Shown here piece after piece: positions 60,721 to 64,000 of a DNA stretch of 64,000 bases. A program made the translations under genes and the position numbers. This DNA comes from Poindextera sp036494815 (GTDB lineage: Bacteria > Pseudomonadota > Alphaproteobacteria > Caulobacterales > Caulobacteraceae): NCBI GenBank assembly GCA_036494815.1, contig DASXNV010000100.1, positions 1-64,000 on the forward strand, written 5' to 3'. Positions within the stretch are counted from its first letter, which is position 1. Every line of letters starts with the position of its first letter. Under the pieces are notes generated by a model that did no database searches, had not been told where the DNA came from, and saw only the letters and a program-made list of their open reading frames with translations.

Positions 60721-61368
60721 TTAGTCGAGCGTCCTTGGATCGGCGGGTATCCGCAGGACCGCGCTTGTCCCGGTGGGTTCGAAGCGCCACTGGATCGCGC
60801 CGCCGAGCGTCTGGACGAGACACTCGACGATGTTTCGGCCGAGACCTGGCGAGGGGTCGGCGCAGGCGGGCCGGCCATCGTCGCTCACCCGGCAGCAGAT
60901 GAACGGGCCGTCAACGCCGACTTCGACGAGCACCCATCCGCCGTCGCTGCAGAACGCGTGTCGCACGGCGTTATTCACGAGTTCGGCGACAATCAACGCC
61001 ACGCGCCAGCAAAGGTCCGCCGCGAGCGATACATCTCCCGGAATCAACGTCAGGCGCACGCCGCGATCCCGAAGGGTCGCGCACGACAAGGCGCTGCAGA
61101 CCTCGGCAAGGTAGGTTCCAAGGTCGTAGTGCTGGCTGGTGGGCGGCGGCCGGAGCGCGCGGTGCACGGCGGCGTGGGCGAGAAGGCGACGCTCCGCCGC
61201 CGCCAGCGCGCTACGGGCTGTGAGATCGGTGGTTTCGGCCCGGGCGATCGCGAGCGTCGCGATCGCGTGGGCGTACTCGTTCAGCACGCGATGTGAGATC
61301 TCGCCCACGAGCAGCAGGGGCGCCGCCCCGAAGGACGCGTCCCGCGCGGATATCGCCTCAACCTTCAT
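60721..61368 (-). CDS. Sensor-less histidine kinase-like protein (HWE/HisKA_2 type)
   Basis: A 215-residue protein with only the dimerisation/phosphoacceptor region (LVGEISHRVLNEYAHAIATL, histidine at about 26) and the ATPase domain (N-box LIVAELVNNAVRHAF, then VSDDGRP and GLGRNIVECLVQTLGG). I chose the ATG at 61368, with AGGAG seven bases upstream. No sensor or transmembrane domain is present, so it must be governed by partners, or act as a phosphotransfer or ATPase component. Related HWE kinases feed the alphaproteobacterial general stress response; that link is inference. Confidence 0.88.
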   Translation of the reverse strand: MKVEAISARDASFGAAPLLLVGEISHRVLNEYAHAIATLAIARAETTDLTARSALAAAERRLLAHAAVHRALRPPPTSQHYDLGTYLAEVCSALSCATLRDRGVRLTLIPGDVSLAADLCWRVALIVAELVNNAVRHAFCSDGGWVLVEVGVDGPFICCRVSDDGRPACADPSPGLGRNIVECLVQTLGGAIQWRFEPTGTSAVLRIPADPRTLD

Positions 61369-61714
61369 GATTGAACTCCTGGACGGCTTGGCCGGGCACA
61401 GCGCCACAATGGCTCGATCACGCGCGCCGATCTTGTCGGTTAAGGGCCGCCTTGGTACGTTTGGACGCTGCCACACGCTCCGATCGCTGGAGCGGCCGCG
61501 ACGTCCGCGCCCGAACGATTGGCCACCTGAGCAACCGGAACGGACCCCAGCCGGATCGGATTGCGCCGGCTTCGATCAAGTTTCGGTCATTCCGTGAAAG
61601 AACAAGCCGCCCGCCGAGCCACGAACTTGCGCCTGCGCAAGGGGCGAAAAGCTCTGTCCCGACAGACGCTAGCGCGCCCGCCCGCCACCTGCATCACCCA
61701 AAGGAGCTAGTCAC
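61369..61714. other. Divergent intergenic region before the pyruvate oxidase gene
   Basis: A 346-base gap between the kinase gene (-) and the pyruvate oxidase gene (+). I see no gene, no convincing promoter hexamers and no strong dyad beyond a weak GCTCC/GGAGC repeat near 61480-61497. AAAGGAG at 61700-61706 is the ribosome-binding site of the downstream gene. Confidence 0.5.
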
Positions 61715-63427
61715 ATGAGTCAGAAAGTCGCCCGAGTCATAGTGGACACCCTTCAAGCGGCCGGGGTCCGCAACTGCTACGGAATCGTCGGCGACACCCT
61801 GAACGTCATCGCCGAGTGCATCCACCACAGCAACATCGACTGGGTGCACATGCGGCACGAAGAAGCCGGCGCGTTCGCCGCCCAGGCGGAGGCCCTGCTG
61901 ATGGAGCGCCTGACAGCCATGGCCGGGACCTGTGGGCCAGGGTCCCTGCACTTCATCAACGGCCTCTACGAGGCCTATCGGAACCGCGCGCCGGTCATTC
62001 TGCTGGCGACCCAGGTGGTCACGGCCGAGCTGGGCTTCCATTTCATCCAGGAGGTCGACTTCAAGTCGGTCTTCCAGGACTGCTCCGTATTCTGCGACAT
62101 GATCTACACGCCGGAGCAGGCGCTGCGGAAAACAGTCCTCGCCTGCCAGACTGCGATCGCCAAGCGTGGCCCGGCTGTCCTGATCATCCCGGTCGATATC
62201 GCCAAGGCGCAGATGCACGATCTGACCCCATTCAAGGTGCAGGCCTCGCGCCCAGTGATCCGCCCGAACGACGCCGAGCTCGACCAGATGGCGGCCTTGT
62301 TGAACCAGGGCGACAGGATCGCGATCTACGGCGGGGCCGGGTGCCAGTACGCGCGCGATCAGATCCTTGCCGTCGCTGACCGCCTGCAAGCCCCGATCGC
62401 TCACACCTCCCGCGCCAAGGACTTTCTGGAGTACGACAACCCCCACAATATCGGCATGACCGGGCTGTTGGGGAACGAAGCCGCCTACCACGCGCTGCGC
62501 GACTGCGACACGCTGCTGATGGCGGGGGCCGATTTCGCGTGGCGGCAATTCTACCCCGAGAAGGCGACCATCGTTCAAATAGATCACGAGCCGACGCACC
62601 TGGGCCAGCGCCACCCGGTTTCCCTTGGCGTGACAGGGGATATCGCACCCACGCTCGAAGCGCTTTTGCCGCGTCTCACGCCAAGGCTGAGCGGAAAGTT
62701 CTACGAGCACGCGCTTCAACGCCATCGGACAGTGATCACGGCTAGCGAAGCGAAGGCCGCCGAGCCGGGGGCCGGCGGCGCCATTCCCGGCAAGCTCGTG
62801 GCCTCGGTCGTGAATCGGATCGCCGCGGACGACGCGCTGTTCGTGGCTGACGATGGGACACCAGCGGTCTGGATGCTTCGGCACATCACTTCCACGGAAA
62901 AGCGCCGAACATTCGCCAGCTTGCTCCACGGGACCATGGCGTCGGGCATGGCCTCCGCCTTGGGCCTTCAGAAGGCGCAGCCGGGTCGGCAGGTGATCGC
63001 GCTTTGCGGGGACGGCGGCTTCAGCATGCTGCTCGGCGACCTGCTCACCGCCGTCCAGGAGGAGCTGCCGATCAAGATCGCGGTGTTTGACAACGGCAAG
63101 CTCGGCTTTGTGGAGATTGAGCAGAAGGCCGAGGGCATGGTGAACCTCTACACCGATCTGAAGAACCCGGACTTCGGCGCCGTCGCCAGGGCCATGGGCC
63201 TTTGGGGCGCGATAGTCGAAAACGCGGGCGAACTCGAGGCCGGGGTCCGCGCCTGGCTGGCTGAGCCAGGTCCGGCGCTGTTGCACATCAAGGTGGAGCC
63301 GATGGAGCTGGTGACGCCTCCCGCGGTGGAAGCCGGCCCCGCCATAGGCATGGCGCTTTACGCGGCTCGCGCCGTGCTTCAGGGCAAGGGCGGCGATGTG
63401 CTCGAGATGATCAAGGAAAACACGTAG
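61715..63427 (+). CDS. poxB: Thiamine-diphosphate-dependent pyruvate oxidase/dehydrogenase
   Basis: A 570-residue ThDP/FAD enzyme of the pyruvate oxidase (PoxB) group. The catalytic glutamate is in RHEEAGAFAAQAEA (about residue 50), the middle FAD domain contains YGGAGCQYARDQILAVADRL, and the ThDP motif is GDGGFSMLLGDLLTAVQEEL ending in DNGKLGFVE. PoxB oxidises pyruvate to acetate and CO2 and gives electrons to ubiquinone. AAAGGAG lies upstream of the ATG. The following gene encodes a quinol oxidase subunit, so pyruvate-derived electrons could pass through quinol to oxygen; this link is an inference. Confidence 0.92.
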   Translation: MSQKVARVIVDTLQAAGVRNCYGIVGDTLNVIAECIHHSNIDWVHMRHEEAGAFAAQAEALLMERLTAMAGTCGPGSLHFINGLYEAYRNRAPVILLATQVVTAELGFHFIQEVDFKSVFQDCSVFCDMIYTPEQALRKTVLACQTAIAKRGPAVLIIPVDIAKAQMHDLTPFKVQASRPVIRPNDAELDQMAALLNQGDRIAIYGGAGCQYARDQILAVADRLQAPIAHTSRAKDFLEYDNPHNIGMTGLLGNEAAYHALRDCDTLLMAGADFAWRQFYPEKATIVQIDHEPTHLGQRHPVSLGVTGDIAPTLEALLPRLTPRLSGKFYEHALQRHRTVITASEAKAAEPGAGGAIPGKLVASVVNRIAADDALFVADDGTPAVWMLRHITSTEKRRTFASLLHGTMASGMASALGLQKAQPGRQVIALCGDGGFSMLLGDLLTAVQEELPIKIAVFDNGKLGFVEIEQKAEGMVNLYTDLKNPDFGAVARAMGLWGAIVENAGELEAGVRAWLAEPGPALLHIKVEPMELVTPPAVEAGPAIGMALYAARAVLQGKGGDVLEMIKENT

Positions 63428-63453
63428 CGCCAATTGCCGCCGACGATCACGGC

Positions 63454-63482
63454 GCCGCGCCGCGGGACCCCCGCGGCGCGGC
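63454..63482 (+). terminator. Intrinsic terminator after poxB
   Basis: GCCGCGCCGCGGG (63454-63466) and CCCGCGGCGCGGC (63470-63482) form a perfect 13-bp stem with a three-base loop, starting 26 bases past the stop, followed by the modestly T-rich ttgcgtttcgg. Confidence 0.7.
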
Positions 63483-63631
63483 TTGCGTTTCGGCTGCGTC
63501 AGCCCCCGGGGCGGTTCAGCAGGTCGTGCAATCTCCAGACAAAGAAAAGCGCCTTCGGCCAAGAGGCCCGCCGCCGGGCCGCGCATAGTCCCTCGAGATG
63601 AGCCGACACAGCGTCGCGGAGGCAACAGGTC

Positions 63632-64000
63632 GTGCGCCACTTCCCGAAAGGCCTTCGCGCCGTCCGATGCGCCACCATAATTCTGTCGGTCTCCGCCGGC
63701 CTCGGCGGCTGCCGCGAGGGTGTCCTGGCGCCTGCCGGTCCTGTCGGTGGGGCCGAGGACCAGATCCTCTGGGAAACCTTTGGGGCGATGATGCTGGTGG
63801 TCGTCCCCGTCATCCTGATGACCCTGGGCTTTGCATGGTGGTTCCGCGCGTCCAACCGGCGGGCGACCTATCGGCCGGACTGGAGTTACTCTGGAAAGGT
63901 CGAGTTCAGCGTCTGGATCGTGCCGCTGCTGCTGATCTTGTTCCTCGCCACCCTGGCCTGGAGCGGGGCGCACGATCTCGATCCCTACCGCCCCCTGCAG
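63632..64000 (+). CDS. cyoA: Cytochrome bo-type ubiquinol oxidase subunit II, 3' truncated by window
   Basis: The first 123 codons of a quinol oxidase subunit II. A lipoprotein signal ends in the lipobox GLGGC with the cysteine at residue 27, as in E. coli CyoA. Two transmembrane helices follow (MMLVVVPVILMTLGFAWWF and WIVPLLLILFLATLAW), separated by YRPDWSYSGKVEFSVW, and the frame runs to the window end at DLDPYRPL, the CyoA signature. The GTG start at 63632 has GGAGG nine bases upstream. The rest of the gene and probably cyoBCD lie beyond the window. The enzyme passes electrons from ubiquinol to oxygen. Confidence 0.88.
   Translation, partial: MRHFPKGLRAVRCATIILSVSAGLGGCREGVLAPAGPVGGAEDQILWETFGAMMLVVVPVILMTLGFAWWFRASNRRATYRPDWSYSGKVEFSVWIVPLLLILFLATLAWSGAHDLDPYRPLQ

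Noticed and set aside
61500..61714. Possible general-stress sigma promoter before poxB (GGAAC near 61538)
   Set aside because: No matching GTT-type -10 at the expected distance, so I do not call it.
61694..63973. 759-codon open frame on the minus strand
   Set aside because: It lies opposite the clear poxB gene and the start of cyoA; its translation is low-complexity and rich in Arg, His and Gly, as expected for a GC-rich shadow frame.
1..64000. tRNA, rRNA, CRISPR or intact insertion sequences
   Set aside because: Looked for T-loop patterns, regular spaced repeats and transposase motifs; none was convincing.

Overview
The window looks like a chromosomal segment of a GC-rich alphaproteobacterium, most probably a member of Caulobacterales (Caulobacter/Phenylobacterium-like). 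This is inferred from the high GC content, the TonB-dependent receptors of the Xanthomonas/Caulobacter type, the FecI/FecR pair, the HWE-type kinase and a palindromic repeat of a kind common in alphaproteobacteria. No rRNA, tRNA, CRISPR array, intact transposase or replication origin was recognised.

Layout. 0-3.7 kb: 3' part of a TonB-dependent receptor followed by an ECF sigma factor and its FecR-type anti-sigma factor. 3.8-5.3 kb: Tat-exported purple acid phosphatase. 5.9-11.2 kb: EmrA/EmrB/NodT-type tripartite efflux operon with a divergent LysR regulator. 11.4-11.8 kb: C-terminal relic of an alpha/beta hydrolase. 12.1-16.1 kb: secreted protein plus pqiA-pqiB-pqiC, closed by a strong bidirectional terminator. 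16.5-23.6 kb: single-domain response regulator, a ytcA-mdtN-mdtO-mdtP-like efflux operon, and an MscS-type channel fused to a cyclic-nucleotide-binding domain. 23.6-25.1 kb: a decayed stretch with a frameshifted TonB-receptor tail.

25-53 kb is a large catabolic island, apparently for an aromatic compound or compounds. It holds a GMC oxidoreductase and aldehyde dehydrogenase, an ACMSD-like amidohydrolase/decarboxylase, an operon of FAH-family hydrolase, TfdB-like monooxygenase, NTF2-like protein and SDR, and an operon of NADP oxidoreductase, BKACE, extradiol-type dioxygenase, acyl-CoA dehydrogenase and Rieske oxygenase. A TetR regulator, a 3-hydroxybenzoate 6-hydroxylase-like monooxygenase and a TonB receptor with SDR and aldo/keto reductase follow. 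A near-palindrome CTTTACG-N2-CGTAAAG recurs before the first gene of each of these transcription units, usually directly followed by a -10-like hexamer. This suggests one undescribed regulon, for which the embedded TetR protein is the best candidate regulator. A LysR-controlled redox operon (azoreductase, YceI, pirin, LLM flavoprotein, glutathionyl-hydroquinone reductase, aldo/keto reductase) is inserted in the island and has its own T-N11-A dyad.

53.5-61.4 kb: regulators (an AraC protein, then two recently duplicated AraC paralogues flanking a 958-residue winged-helix/ATPase/TPR regulator), an isochorismatase-like protein without its catalytic cysteine, and a minimal HWE-type kinase. 61.7-64 kb: pyruvate oxidase (poxB-like) and the 5' end of a cytochrome bo-type ubiquinol oxidase subunit II gene cut by the window end.
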